NCBI GenBank assembly: GCA_036676355.1
Contig: JAKFDA010000071.1
Span: forward strand, 31,281 to 95,280
From: ZC4RG42 sp036676355
GTDB taxonomy: Bacteria > Pseudomonadota > Gammaproteobacteria > Burkholderiales > SG8-39
DNA length: 64,000 bases
Reading direction: 5' to 3'
In this document: positions 34,304 to 42,563 of the stretch, one piece after another
How the letters are laid out: every line of letters begins with the position of its first letter
Numbering within the stretch: the stretch's first letter is position 1
Program-made: the position numbers and the translations under genes
The notes under the pieces: model-generated
The model's input: only the letters and a program-made list of their open reading frames with translations
Told to the model about the DNA's origin: nothing
Databases searched by the model: none

Positions 34304-36274
34304 CTACCCCTTCAGCAAGCGCGTTTCGCCGAAAGCAACCGCCTCCGGTGCGCCGAGCAGTACGACCACATCGCCGTCCCGAAAGCGCGTCTCCGGGCCC
34401 GGCTCTTCGGCGCGGATGTTCCGTCGCCGCACGGCGGTGACGACGATGCCGCGATCGGTGAGGCCGAGTTCTTCGATGCTTTTGCCGATGGCGTAGGCCT
34501 TGCCGTCGAGCGTCACGGTGTGCATGCGCGGCAGGTTGCTGTCGTCGATGTCGTCAATCTCGTCGCTGGTGCCGCGAAAAAAGCCGCGAAGCATGTGGTA
34601 GCGCTCGCCGCGCACCTCACGCAGCCGACTCATCACGCGACGCGCCGGCACGCCGGCCATGAGCATGGCGTGCGAGGCGAGCATCAGGCTGGACTCGAAC
34701 GTATCGGGAACGACTTCGGCGGCGCCCGCTTCCGACAGCTTGTCGAAGGGGCCATCGTCACGCGTGCGGACGATGACCGGCAAGCCGGGATTGATCGAGC
34801 GGGCGTGATGCAGGATTTTCATCGACCCCGGCGTGTCGATGAACGAAACGACCAGCGCGCGTGCGCGACCGAGCCCCGCCGCGATCAGCGTTTCGCGCCG
34901 CGCGGCATCGCCGTACACCACATTTTCCCCTGCTGCGGAAGCGGCCAGCACGCGTTCCGGATCGAGATCGAGCGCGACATAGCTGACACCTTCACGTTCG
35001 AGAAAGCGCGCAAGGCTCTGGCCGGTGCGTCCGTAGCCGCAGATCACCACATGCCGCTCGGCGCTGATGCTGGTCGCGGCGACCTGATGCAGCTGCAGGG
35101 ACCGGCGCATCCATTCCGTGCGCGAAATGCGCAGCGCGATCCGGTCGCTATGCTGAATGAGAAAGGGTGAAGCGAGCATCGACAACACAACGCCCGCGAT
35201 TGCCGCTTGTGCTATCGCCGGTTCGAACAATTTCAGATCACTGCCGAGCGCAAGCAGGACGAGCCCGAATTCGCCCGCCTGGGCGAGGCACAGACCAGAC
35301 CTGATAGCCGTTCCGGGGGTGCCGCCGAGCAATCGCGACAAGCCGGCGACAATGGCGAATTTAAGCAGCATCGGCCCGATGAACAGCGCTGCAACGATCG
35401 GTGCATAGTCGACGACCGAATGCAGTTCCAGGCGCATGCCGGTGGTGATGAAGAACAGTCCGAGCAGTACATCGCGGAAGGGACGGATGTCCTCTTCCAC
35501 CCGATGGCGGTATTCCGTTTCGGAAATCAGCATGCCGGCCACGAACGCACCCAGTGCCAGCGACAGCCCGGCCAACTCGGTGACGTAGGCCAGACCCAGT
35601 GTAATGAACAGCACGTTGATGATGAACAGTTCGTTCGAGCGTCGCCGCGCAACGAGGTTGAACCATCCGCGCATCAGCCGCTGCCCGAAGAACAGCACCA
35701 GCGTCAGGATCACCGCGGCTTTCACGAATGCCCAGCCGAGCACGCCCGCAAGATTTTCGCTTGCGCCCGCCAGCGCGGGGAAGATCACCAGCAAGGGCAC
35801 GATCACCAGGTCCTGGAACAGCAGCACGCCGATGACTTCGCGACCATGAGGCGTCTCCGTCTCCATGCGGTCGGACAGCATGCGGATGACGATGGCAGTG
35901 GACGAGACCGCCAGTGCGGCGGCCAAAGCCACGGCGGGCTCCCATGACATGCCGAAGGCGATAAGAACGCCGCCCAGCCCGACCATGGTCAACAGCACCT
36001 GCGCGCCGCCCAGTCCGAACACCAGACGACGCATATGGAACAACCGGGCGAGGCTGAATTCCAGGCCGATGGTGAACATGAGGAACACCACGCCGAATTC
36101 GGCCAGATGCTGCGTTTCTTCCAGATCGAAGGTGGGTCCCGGCAGATTGGGCCCGATCAGGACACCGACAATCAGATAGCCCAGCAGTGGCGGCAGCTGC
36201 AGACTGCGAAAGATGACCACCACGAACACTGCGCTGGCCAGCAGAATCAGCACCAATTGCAGGGTATCGGTCAT
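34304..36274 (-). CDS. KefB-type monovalent cation:proton antiporter
   Basis: A 656-residue CPA2 family transporter. The amino two thirds (about 1-385) hold 12-13 membrane helices with F-L-M-F-T-I-G-L-E-F and the Q-A-G-E-F-G-L-V motif. Next comes a TrkA-N Rossmann domain (about 415-535, V-V-I-C-G-Y-G-R-T-G) and a TrkA-C domain (about 575-655). Such proteins move K+ or Na+ against protons; glutathione gating as in KefB/KefC is not shown here. ATG 36274 is chosen because the upstream extension lacks hydrophobic or conserved sequence. Divergent from kdsD, with a 57-bp spacer. Confidence 0.87.
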   Translation of the reverse strand: MTDTLQLVLILLASAVFVVVIFRSLQLPPLLGYLIVGVLIGPNLPGPTFDLEETQHLAEFGVVFLMFTIGLEFSLARLFHMRRLVFGLGGAQVLLTMVGLGGVLIAFGMSWEPAVALAAALAVSSTAIVIRMLSDRMETETPHGREVIGVLLFQDLVIVPLLVIFPALAGASENLAGVLGWAFVKAAVILTLVLFFGQRLMRGWFNLVARRRSNELFIINVLFITLGLAYVTELAGLSLALGAFVAGMLISETEYRHRVEEDIRPFRDVLLGLFFITTGMRLELHSVVDYAPIVAALFIGPMLLKFAIVAGLSRLLGGTPGTAIRSGLCLAQAGEFGLVLLALGSDLKLFEPAIAQAAIAGVVLSMLASPFLIQHSDRIALRISRTEWMRRSLQLHQVAATSISAERHVVICGYGRTGQSLARFLEREGVSYVALDLDPERVLAASAAGENVVYGDAARRETLIAAGLGRARALVVSFIDTPGSMKILHHARSINPGLPVIVRTRDDGPFDKLSEAGAAEVVPDTFESSLMLASHAMLMAGVPARRVMSRLREVRGERYHMLRGFFRGTSDEIDDIDDSNLPRMHTVTLDGKAYAIGKSIEELGLTDRGIVVTAVRRRNIRAEEPGPETRFRDGDVVVLLGAPEAVAFGETRLLKG

Positions 36275-36315
36275 GCTTGCGGGCGCATTCAGGCAGCGGG
36301 AAGGAGGGGGCCGTT

Positions 36316-36324
36316 TGCTATACT
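36316..36324 (+). promoter_or_regulatory. Extended -10 promoter candidate of kdsD
   Basis: TGCTATACT (TGn plus TATACT) ends only 7 bases before the kdsD ATG, so transcription would begin almost at the start codon. No good -35 box is seen. If used, kdsD mRNA would be nearly leaderless. Confidence 0.4.
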
Positions 36325-36331
36325 TTTGCGC

Positions 36332-37336
36332 ATGATAAAGGCCGCCCCACCAACGCAACAGGTCGAAGTGCCGAAAGATGCTTTGCGGCTCGCTCGCGAA
36401 GTGTTGCAAATCGAGGCTGCGGCCGTCACCGCACTGATCGATCGCCTCGATGATTCATTTCTACGCGCAATCGAGCTCATTCTGTCTTGCAGCGGACGCG
36501 TCGTCGTCAGCGGTATCGGCAAGTCCGGCCATGTCGGACGCAAGATCGCCTCCACGCTCGCCAGCACCGGCACGCCGGCATTCTTCGTGCACCCCGCCGA
36601 AGCGAGCCACGGCGATCTGGGAATGATCACCCGGCACGACGTACTGATCGCCATTTCCTACTCCGGCGAGAGCGAAGAGTTGTTGCGGATCATTCCGCTG
36701 ACCAAGCGCGGAGGCGCGAAGTTGATCGCCATGACCGGCAATGCCGGATCGACGCTCGCCAAAGAGGCCGATGCGCACCTCGACATTCACGTCAGCAAGG
36801 AAGCGTGTCCGCTCAACCTCGCGCCCACGGCGAGCACCACCGCGACGCTTGCGCTCGGTGATGCGCTGGCGGTGGCCCTGCTCGACGCGCACGGCTTCAA
36901 ACCGGACGACTTCGCCCGTTCTCATCCGGGCGGCGCGCTGGGACGGCGATTGCTCACCCATGTGCATGACGTCATGAAATCGGGCGATCAAACGCCTGCG
37001 GTGATGAACGGCGCCGCGCTGACCGACGCGATCCTGGAGATCTCGCGCAAAGGCATGGGCATGACGGCGATCGTCGATGAAAACCGGCAAGTGCTCGGGA
37101 TTTTCACCGACGGCGACTTGCGCCGCGCGGTCGAGCGCGGCGTGGATCTGCGCGGCGCGCGGATCGGCGAGCTCATGACGCCGGCGCCGCTGACCATCGG
37201 GCCGGACGAATTGGCCGTCGAGGCGGTCGCGGTGATGGAGCAGCGCCGCATCAATCAACTGTTGGTGACCGACGAGACGGGCCGACTCATCGGCGCGCTG
37301 AACATGCACGACCTGTTCGAAGCGAAAGTCGTCTAG
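36332..37336 (+). CDS. kdsD: Arabinose-5-phosphate isomerase
   Basis: Converts ribulose 5-phosphate to arabinose 5-phosphate for Kdo synthesis. The 334-residue enzyme has a SIS domain (about 35-175; G-I-G-K-S-G-H-V-G-R-K-I, H-P-A-E-A-S-H-G-D-L-G-M and S-Y-S-G-E-S-E-E) and two CBS domains (about 205-330). The first gene of the kdsD-kdsC-lptC-lptA-lptB-rpoN-hpf-ptsN cluster, an order conserved in proteobacteria. Confidence 0.95.
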   Translation: MIKAAPPTQQVEVPKDALRLAREVLQIEAAAVTALIDRLDDSFLRAIELILSCSGRVVVSGIGKSGHVGRKIASTLASTGTPAFFVHPAEASHGDLGMITRHDVLIAISYSGESEELLRIIPLTKRGGAKLIAMTGNAGSTLAKEADAHLDIHVSKEACPLNLAPTASTTATLALGDALAVALLDAHGFKPDDFARSHPGGALGRRLLTHVHDVMKSGDQTPAVMNGAALTDAILEISRKGMGMTAIVDENRQVLGIFTDGDLRRAVERGVDLRGARIGELMTPAPLTIGPDELAVEAVAVMEQRRINQLLVTDETGRLIGALNMHDLFEAKVV

Positions 37337-37338
37337 GC

Positions 37339-37869
37339 ATGGGCGTGAACGAGGCGCTTGAACGCGCGCGCGGCATCAGGCTGATGGGCTTCGACGTGGA
37401 CGGCATTCTGACCGACGGCACGCTGTATCTGAGCGACTCGGGCGAGGAAACCAAAGGTTTCAGCACGCTCGACGGGCTGGGCCTCAAGCTGCTGCAGGAG
37501 AACGGCGTCGAACTGGCGATCATCACCGGTCGCGAATCCAGGCTGGTGGCGCTGCGCGCGCAGCACCTCGGTATCGGTCGGCTGCATCAGGGCGTCGAGC
37601 ACAAGTTCGAGATTTTCGACGCGTTGCGCCGGGATCTTGGTCTTGAACTGAGCCAGTGCGGCTACATGGGCGACGATCTGCCCGATCTCGGCATCCTGAG
37701 CCGCTGCGGTTTTGCCGCGACCGTGCCGCAGGCTCCGAAGACGGTGCGCGCCCGTGTGCACTATGTGACCGAAGCGCCGGCCGGCCGCGGCGCGGCGCGC
37801 GAAGTGTGCGAATTCATTCTGCAATCGCAAGGCAAGCTGGATCAGGCGATCGCGCGCTTCCTGGCATGA
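37339..37869 (+). CDS. kdsC: 3-deoxy-D-manno-octulosonate 8-phosphate phosphatase
   Basis: HAD-family phosphatase that releases Kdo from Kdo-8-phosphate. The 176-residue protein has nucleophile motif F-D-V-D-G-I-L-T-D-G, motif II I-I-T-G-R and metal-binding G-D-D-L-P-D. It follows kdsD after 2 bp and overlaps lptC by 4 bp (ATGA). Confidence 0.95.
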   Translation: MGVNEALERARGIRLMGFDVDGILTDGTLYLSDSGEETKGFSTLDGLGLKLLQENGVELAIITGRESRLVALRAQHLGIGRLHQGVEHKFEIFDALRRDLGLELSQCGYMGDDLPDLGILSRCGFAATVPQAPKTVRARVHYVTEAPAGRGAAREVCEFILQSQGKLDQAIARFLA

Positions 37870-38450
37870 GAGCTCGCTCCAGCACCCTCTTTCCGCTGGT
37901 GCTCGTCATTGGACTCGCTCTGATGAGCGCGTGGCTGGAATACGCAGTGCGAGGACCCGATCAGGACACCAAGGCTGCGCTCCGCCACGATCCCGATTTC
38001 ATTATCGAGAACTTCACGACAACGGAAATCGGCAAACAGGGGCAACCCGGCGCTACGCTCAGCGCGCTTCGAATGGTACATTTCCCCGACGATGAGACCA
38101 GCGAACTGGAGCGGCCGCATCTCATTCACCTGAGCCCGACGCGACCGCCGATCCATATCACGGCCGATCGCGGCGTCGTGAATGGCACCGGTGAAGAGGT
38201 CCGTCTATACGGCAATGTTGTCGTCAGACGTGTTGCCACGGCACGGCATCCCGAATTGCGCGTGGAAACGAAGTACCTGCAAGTGTTTCCGGATGATCAG
38301 CTGGCGCGCACGCCCGAGGAAGTCCTGATCACCGAAGGCGCATCGCGGCTGAAGGGCGTCGGCATGGAAGTGAACAGCAGCACGGGGCACATTCAGCTTC
38401 GGTCCAGAGTGACCGGTGTTTATATGAAATCGGACGGAAGCGCTCAATAG
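37866..38450 (+). CDS. lptC: LPS export protein LptC
   Basis: A 194-residue bitopic protein with an amino-terminal membrane helix (about 8-26) and an LptA-like periplasmic domain (D-F-I-I-E-N-F-T near residue 40, then beta-jellyroll strands). It links the LptBFG transporter to the LptA bridge. Start ATG at 37866 overlaps the kdsC stop. A repeat-bearing 276-bp spacer follows before lptA, unusual for this normally tight gene pair. Confidence 0.9.
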   Translation: MRARSSTLFPLVLVIGLALMSAWLEYAVRGPDQDTKAALRHDPDFIIENFTTTEIGKQGQPGATLSALRMVHFPDDETSELERPHLIHLSPTRPPIHITADRGVVNGTGEEVRLYGNVVVRRVATARHPELRVETKYLQVFPDDQLARTPEEVLITEGASRLKGVGMEVNSSTGHIQLRSRVTGVYMKSDGSAQ

Positions 38451-38726
38451 GAATCCCACGCGCGCATCCTGTTAGGGGAGATACAAGGGGCGGGTCCTCT
38501 TGTTCGCACATTGCGAAAATTCAAGGAATATCTGATCAAGTATCTCGTGGAGCCGTTCGTGGTGAGCGCGAGCTTGCGAGCAGTCGAACCATGGACGGCA
38601 CATGGCCAAGACGCCCGTTCATCCTTCGACTCTCCGACGGGCTCAGAGCTCTGGACGAACGGAAGAAACGTATTGAGCCGATTTAATCAGCGCGTCCTTA
38701 ACGTACATAATCGTTTCCGCACTCGC
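38451..38726. repeat. Repeat-bearing insertion between lptC and lptA
   Basis: lptC and lptA normally abut or overlap; here 276 bp separate them. The stretch contains GGGGAGATACAAGGGG...CTCTTGTTC at about 38475-38506, similar to DNA in the hisB-hisH insertion, and a palindromic element (38553-38662) of two modules whose ends CCGTTCGT and ACGAACGG are inverted repeats, related to that at 31330-31446. The reading frame stays open through it in phase with lptA, so ribosomes could read from a TTG at 38511. Confidence 0.7.
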
Positions 38727-39299
38727 ATGCTGGTGGCAATCTGCCTTGCCGCCCTGTCGGTCCATGCTGCGTTTGCACAGTCCGCGGATCGCGATCAGCC
38801 GGTCAATATCGAATCCGATCGTTTGACCGCCGACGACAGCAAGCAGATCGCCATCTTTGAAGGCCGCGTTATTCTGACTCAGGGCAGTTTCACCCTGCGC
38901 GCCGACAAGCTGATCGTGCGCAAGGACGAAAGCGGCTTTCAGCACGCTACCGCTTACGGCAATCCGGCCACCTTTCGCCAGCGGCGCGAAAACACCAACG
39001 AGTGGATCGACGGCGAGTCGCTGCGCATCGAATATGACGGCAAGAAGGAATTCGTCGAGTTGTTCGACAAGGCCCGACTCACGCGGGACAAGGACGAAGT
39101 GCGAGGTAATTACATTTCCTACGATTCACGCGCGGATTTCTTCACCGTGAAGAGCGACAAGAACGCCGCGCCGGAAGCGAGCGGCGATTCGCGCGTGCGC
39201 GCCGTGATTCAACCGAAGCCGAAAGCAGGCAGCGAAAAGCCGGCGAATCCCGCCGTGCGTCTGCAGCCATCCACGGAACTCCAGGGCGGTACACCATGA
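38727..39299 (+). CDS. lptA: LPS transport periplasmic protein LptA
   Basis: A 190-residue protein with a signal peptide (MLVAICLAALSVHAAFA, cut before Q-S-A-D) and an OstA/LptA domain (about 22-150; Q-P-V-N-I-E-S-D-R-L-T-A-D-D, F-E-G-R-V-I-L-T-Q-G). The tail is basic and low in complexity. LptA forms the bridge carrying LPS across the periplasm. The ATG at 38727 is preferred because it gives a normal signal peptide; upstream in-frame TTG codons at 38511 and 38674 lie in or near repeat DNA and would add residues with no family match. Confidence 0.88.
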   Translation: MLVAICLAALSVHAAFAQSADRDQPVNIESDRLTADDSKQIAIFEGRVILTQGSFTLRADKLIVRKDESGFQHATAYGNPATFRQRRENTNEWIDGESLRIEYDGKKEFVELFDKARLTRDKDEVRGNYISYDSRADFFTVKSDKNAAPEASGDSRVRAVIQPKPKAGSEKPANPAVRLQPSTELQGGTP

Positions 39300-40066
39300 A
39301 CGCGCCCACGTTGGCTCTGGCCGAAGCGCCGGCGATCGTCCGGAACAGTCGATTGCAGGCGGTCGCGCTGAACAAACGCTATAAGAAACGCACTGTTGTC
39401 CATGACGTCTCGCTTGAAGTCAAGAGCGGTGAAGTCGTCGGGCTGCTCGGCCCCAACGGCGCCGGCAAGACGACCTGCTTCTATATGATCGTCGGGCTTG
39501 TCGCCGCCAATGGCGGTCGTATTTATATCGACGAGCGCGATATCACGCGCATGCCGATCCATCAGCGCGCCCGCATGGGATTGTCCTATCTGCCACAGGA
39601 AGCTTCCGTATTCCGCAGACTGACGGTGCAGGAAAACGTGCGCGCGGTGCTCGAACTGATGGACCATGATGAAGACGAGATCGAAGAGCGGTTGAATAAT
39701 CTGCTCGACGAACTTCATATCGCGCATCTGCGCGACGCCACCGCGTTGTCGCTGTCCGGCGGCGAGCGTCGTCGCGTCGAGATCGCCCGCGCACTCGCCA
39801 CCCACCCGGCGTTCATTCTGCTCGATGAACCGTTCGCCGGCGTCGACCCGATCGCGGTCCTGGACATTCAGCGCATCATCGGTTTTCTGAAAGAGCGCGG
39901 CATCGGCGTCCTTATTACTGATCACAATGTGCGCGAAACGCTCGGCATTTGCGATAGGGCGTACATAATTAACGAAGGTTCGGTCCTCGCATCCGGGAAG
40001 CCGGATGAGATTGTTTATAATGAAAACGTCCGTCGGGTCTATCTGGGCGAGCACTTCCGCCTGTAG
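39296..40066 (+). CDS. lptB: LPS export ABC transporter ATP-binding protein
   Basis: A 256-residue ATPase: Walker A G-P-N-G-A-G-K-T-T, signature L-S-G-G-E-R-R-R-V-E, Walker B F-I-L-L-D-E-P-F, D-loop G-V-D-P and switch H T-D-H-N-V-R-E-T. It powers LPS extraction by LptFG, encoded elsewhere. It has a 15-20 residue extra amino end compared with E. coli LptB. The start overlaps lptA by 4 bp. Confidence 0.96.
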   Translation: MNAPTLALAEAPAIVRNSRLQAVALNKRYKKRTVVHDVSLEVKSGEVVGLLGPNGAGKTTCFYMIVGLVAANGGRIYIDERDITRMPIHQRARMGLSYLPQEASVFRRLTVQENVRAVLELMDHDEDEIEERLNNLLDELHIAHLRDATALSLSGGERRRVEIARALATHPAFILLDEPFAGVDPIAVLDIQRIIGFLKERGIGVLITDHNVRETLGICDRAYIINEGSVLASGKPDEIVYNENVRRVYLGEHFRL

Positions 40067-40138
40067 CGTGAGGCCCGTACGCAATGGACAGCGCTGGTCC
40101 TCCAACCCCGGCCTCTCAAGCCCCAGTCCGCCGTATCG

Positions 40139-41578
40139 ATGAAACAAACCCTGCAACTCAAGCTTTCTCAGCACCTCACGCTGACGCCGCAGTTGCAGCA
40201 GTCCATCCGTCTTCTGCAGCTATCCACGCTCGAACTGAATCAGGAGCTGGAAAAATTCCTGGCTGACAATCCGCTGCTCGAACGCGAGGAAGGCGATGAT
40301 GAGCCCGTCGCCCCCATCGTCGCGCTGAACGGCAGCAGCGCCGCAGCGGAGACGCCGGTCAGCGAGGCCAAGCCCGAAACCGAGCCCAGCTACGACGATC
40401 CGCGCAGCGGTGAGATGGACTGGAATTTCGACGGCGGCAGCGGCAACCCGCGCGACGACAACGACGAAAGCGATTACCCGCAACTGCCGGCCGAATCGCC
40501 GACGCTACGCGACCACCTGATGCAGCAGTTGCTGCTCACCAAACTGCCGGCGCGCGACCGCAGCCTGGTCGCGCTGCTGATCGATGCGCTCGATGAAGAC
40601 GGCTATCTGACCCAGCCGCTGCAGGAAATCGTCGATATGCTTCCCGCAGAGTTGGAAGTCGAGGCCGATGAGCTGCACATTGCGCTCAGACATTTACAGA
40701 ATATGGACCCTACCGGCGTCGGCGCTCGCTCGCCGGCGGAGTGCCTCGCACTGCAGTTGTTGACGCTGCCGGCGGACACGCCCGGATACGCGCACGCGCT
40801 CCAGATCGTGCAGGAACATCTGCCCCTGCTCGCCGCACGCGATTTCATGCGGTTGCGGCGACTGCTCGGCTGCGACGATCAGGCGCTGCGCATCGCGCAG
40901 CGCCTGATCCAGAGCCTCAATCCCCGACCCGGCGCGGAATATGGCCCGCTCGAAACGCGCTATGTCGTGCCGGATGTGACGGTGCGCAAGATCAAAGGCG
41001 TCTGGGTGGCAGGCCTGAATCCGGACGCGATGCCGAAATTGCGCATCAACCGGATTTACGCCGACATCCTGCAGAATCAGCGGAACGCCGCCGGCGGACA
41101 GTTGTCCACTCAACTACAAGAAGCACGCTGGCTGATCAAAAACATACAACAGCGTTTCGAAACCATACAAAGAGTGTCCCAAGCCATTGTCGACCGGCAA
41201 CGTCATTTCTTCGAACACGGCGAAGTCGCCATGCGACCGCTGGTGTTACGAGAAATCGCCGACACGCTGGGTCTGCACGAATCCACGGTATCGCGAGTCA
41301 CGACGCAGAAGTTCATGGCGTCGCCACAGGGAATTTTCGAACTCAAGTATTTTTTCGGCAGCCATGTGGCGACCGAAACGGGCGGTGCGTGTTCGGCAAC
41401 GGCGATTCGCGCACTTATCAAGCAACTGGTCAGCGCGGAGGACGGAAAGAAACCCCTATCGGACAGCAAAATTTCGGAAATTCTGGGCCAGCAAGGGATC
41501 GTGGTCGCGCGCCGCACGATTGCCAAATATCGCGAATCGATGCACATCCCGCCTGTCAGCCTGAGAAAGTCGCTTTAA
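40139..41578 (+). CDS. rpoN: RNA polymerase sigma-54 factor
   Basis: A 479-residue sigma-54. Region I at the amino end (M-K-Q-T-L-Q-L-K-L-S-Q-H-L-T-L-T-P-Q-L) is glutamine/leucine-rich; region II (about 50-115) is acidic; the core-binding and HTH regions follow, and the RpoN box A-R-R-T-I-A-K-Y-R-E binds the -24 element near the carboxy end. It reads promoters with GG at -24 and GC at -12, two of which are visible in this window, and needs an AAA+ activator such as the regulator at 15.7 kb. Confidence 0.97.
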   Translation: MKQTLQLKLSQHLTLTPQLQQSIRLLQLSTLELNQELEKFLADNPLLEREEGDDEPVAPIVALNGSSAAAETPVSEAKPETEPSYDDPRSGEMDWNFDGGSGNPRDDNDESDYPQLPAESPTLRDHLMQQLLLTKLPARDRSLVALLIDALDEDGYLTQPLQEIVDMLPAELEVEADELHIALRHLQNMDPTGVGARSPAECLALQLLTLPADTPGYAHALQIVQEHLPLLAARDFMRLRRLLGCDDQALRIAQRLIQSLNPRPGAEYGPLETRYVVPDVTVRKIKGVWVAGLNPDAMPKLRINRIYADILQNQRNAAGGQLSTQLQEARWLIKNIQQRFETIQRVSQAIVDRQRHFFEHGEVAMRPLVLREIADTLGLHESTVSRVTTQKFMASPQGIFELKYFFGSHVATETGGACSATAIRALIKQLVSAEDGKKPLSDSKISEILGQQGIVVARRTIAKYRESMHIPPVSLRKSL

Positions 41579-41644
41579 TGCCAAGGCTGTAAGCGTTGCA
41601 CGCAGCCGGTCGTACGTTGGTACGTCCTTAAAACGAGGAGCTGA

Positions 41645-41971
41645 ATGATGAATCTGAACATCACGGGCCATCACATTGAAATCACGCCGGCTCTCCGAAG
41701 CTATATTGAAACAAAGATGGAGCGGGTCCTCCGTCACTCCGACAACGTCATCGACGTCAACGTGGTGCTTTCCGTGGAAAAACTCAGGCAACGCGCGGAA
41801 GTCGTCGTGCGCGTTCCCGGCAGAGACATCTGCATCTCGGGCGATGAGGAAGATATGTACGCAGCCATCGACGACCTGATCGACAAACTCGACCGACAAC
41901 TGCTCAAACACAAGGACCGGACCTACTCTCATCAGCACGAAGCGATCAAACGGCGCACCGTGGAGCAATAA
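41645..41971 (+). CDS. hpf: Ribosome hibernation promoting factor
   Basis: A 108-residue short HPF/RaiA protein: M-N-L-N-I-T-G-H-H-I-E-I-T-P-A-L and V-V-L-S-V-E-K-L-R-Q-R-A-E-V match the family. It binds the 30S subunit and helps form inactive 100S ribosomes in stationary phase. It sits between rpoN and ptsN as in most gamma- and betaproteobacteria. ATGs at 41645 and 41648 are adjacent; the ribosome site A-C-G-A-G-G-A-G precedes both. Confidence 0.94.
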   Translation: MMNLNITGHHIEITPALRSYIETKMERVLRHSDNVIDVNVVLSVEKLRQRAEVVVRVPGRDICISGDEEDMYAAIDDLIDKLDRQLLKHKDRTYSHQHEAIKRRTVEQ

Positions 41972-41987
41972 CGCGCCTGTTAGGGAA

Positions 41988-42015
41988 CGCGCGATATAGT
42001 GGCTATAATCGCGCG
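41988..42015 (+). promoter_or_regulatory. Palindromic promoter element before ptsN
   Basis: CGCGCGAT-ATAG ... CTAT-A-ATCGCGCG is a 12-base-pair inverted repeat with one bulged A. It encloses a perfect -10 box TATAAT at 42004-42009. The -35 region is weak (about 41980-41986). It may be an operator overlapping the ptsN promoter. Confidence 0.5.
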
Positions 42016-42077
42016 TTTCAATCGCCGGCTCGGGCCTTGCATCTGCCCGACCAGAGCCTGCTGACCGGAAGTAGCAG

Positions 42078-42563
42078 ATGAATCTCATCGCAAAGCTGCT
42101 CGCGCCCGCGAATATCGTTCTCGATCTTGAGGTGAGCAGCAAAAAACGGATGTTCGAACAGGTGGGCCTGCTGTTCGAAAATCACCAGGGTATTGCACGC
42201 AGTTTGGTGTTCGACAGCCTGTTCGCTCGCGAACGGCTCGGATCCACCGGACTGGGTCAGGGCGTCGCCATTCCGCACGGCCGTATCAAGGGATTGCGCG
42301 AATCGGTGGGCGCGTTCGTGCGCCTCTCCACCCCCGTTCCCTTCGACGCCCCGGACGGACAACCGGTCAATCTGATCTTCGTCCTGCTGGTTCCGGAGCA
42401 GGCCACCGAACAGCATTTGCAGATTCTTTCCGAGCTGGCGCAAATGTTCAGCGACCGGGAACTGCGCCAGGCGCTTGCCGAAGCAACCGATCCAAGCGCA
42501 CTGCATCAGCTCATCACCGCCTGGCAGCCGCATGTTGCAGATCAGCGTCGCGCAACTCTATGA
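42078..42563 (+). CDS. ptsN: Nitrogen-PTS EIIA component PtsN
   Basis: A 161-residue EIIA(Ntr) protein. The phosphorylated histidine is in G-V-A-I-P-H-G-R near residue 70. Together with PtsP/PtsO it signals nitrogen and potassium status. It overlaps hprK by 32 bp in another frame. Placement after rpoN and hpf is the classic arrangement. Confidence 0.94.
   Translation: MNLIAKLLAPANIVLDLEVSSKKRMFEQVGLLFENHQGIARSLVFDSLFARERLGSTGLGQGVAIPHGRIKGLRESVGAFVRLSTPVPFDAPDGQPVNLIFVLLVPEQATEQHLQILSELAQMFSDRELRQALAEATDPSALHQLITAWQPHVADQRRATL

Noticed and set aside
38511..38726. Amino-terminal extension of LptA from TTG 38511
   Set aside because: The added residues come from repeat DNA and would place the signal peptide internally; the ATG at 38727 gives a normal LptA.
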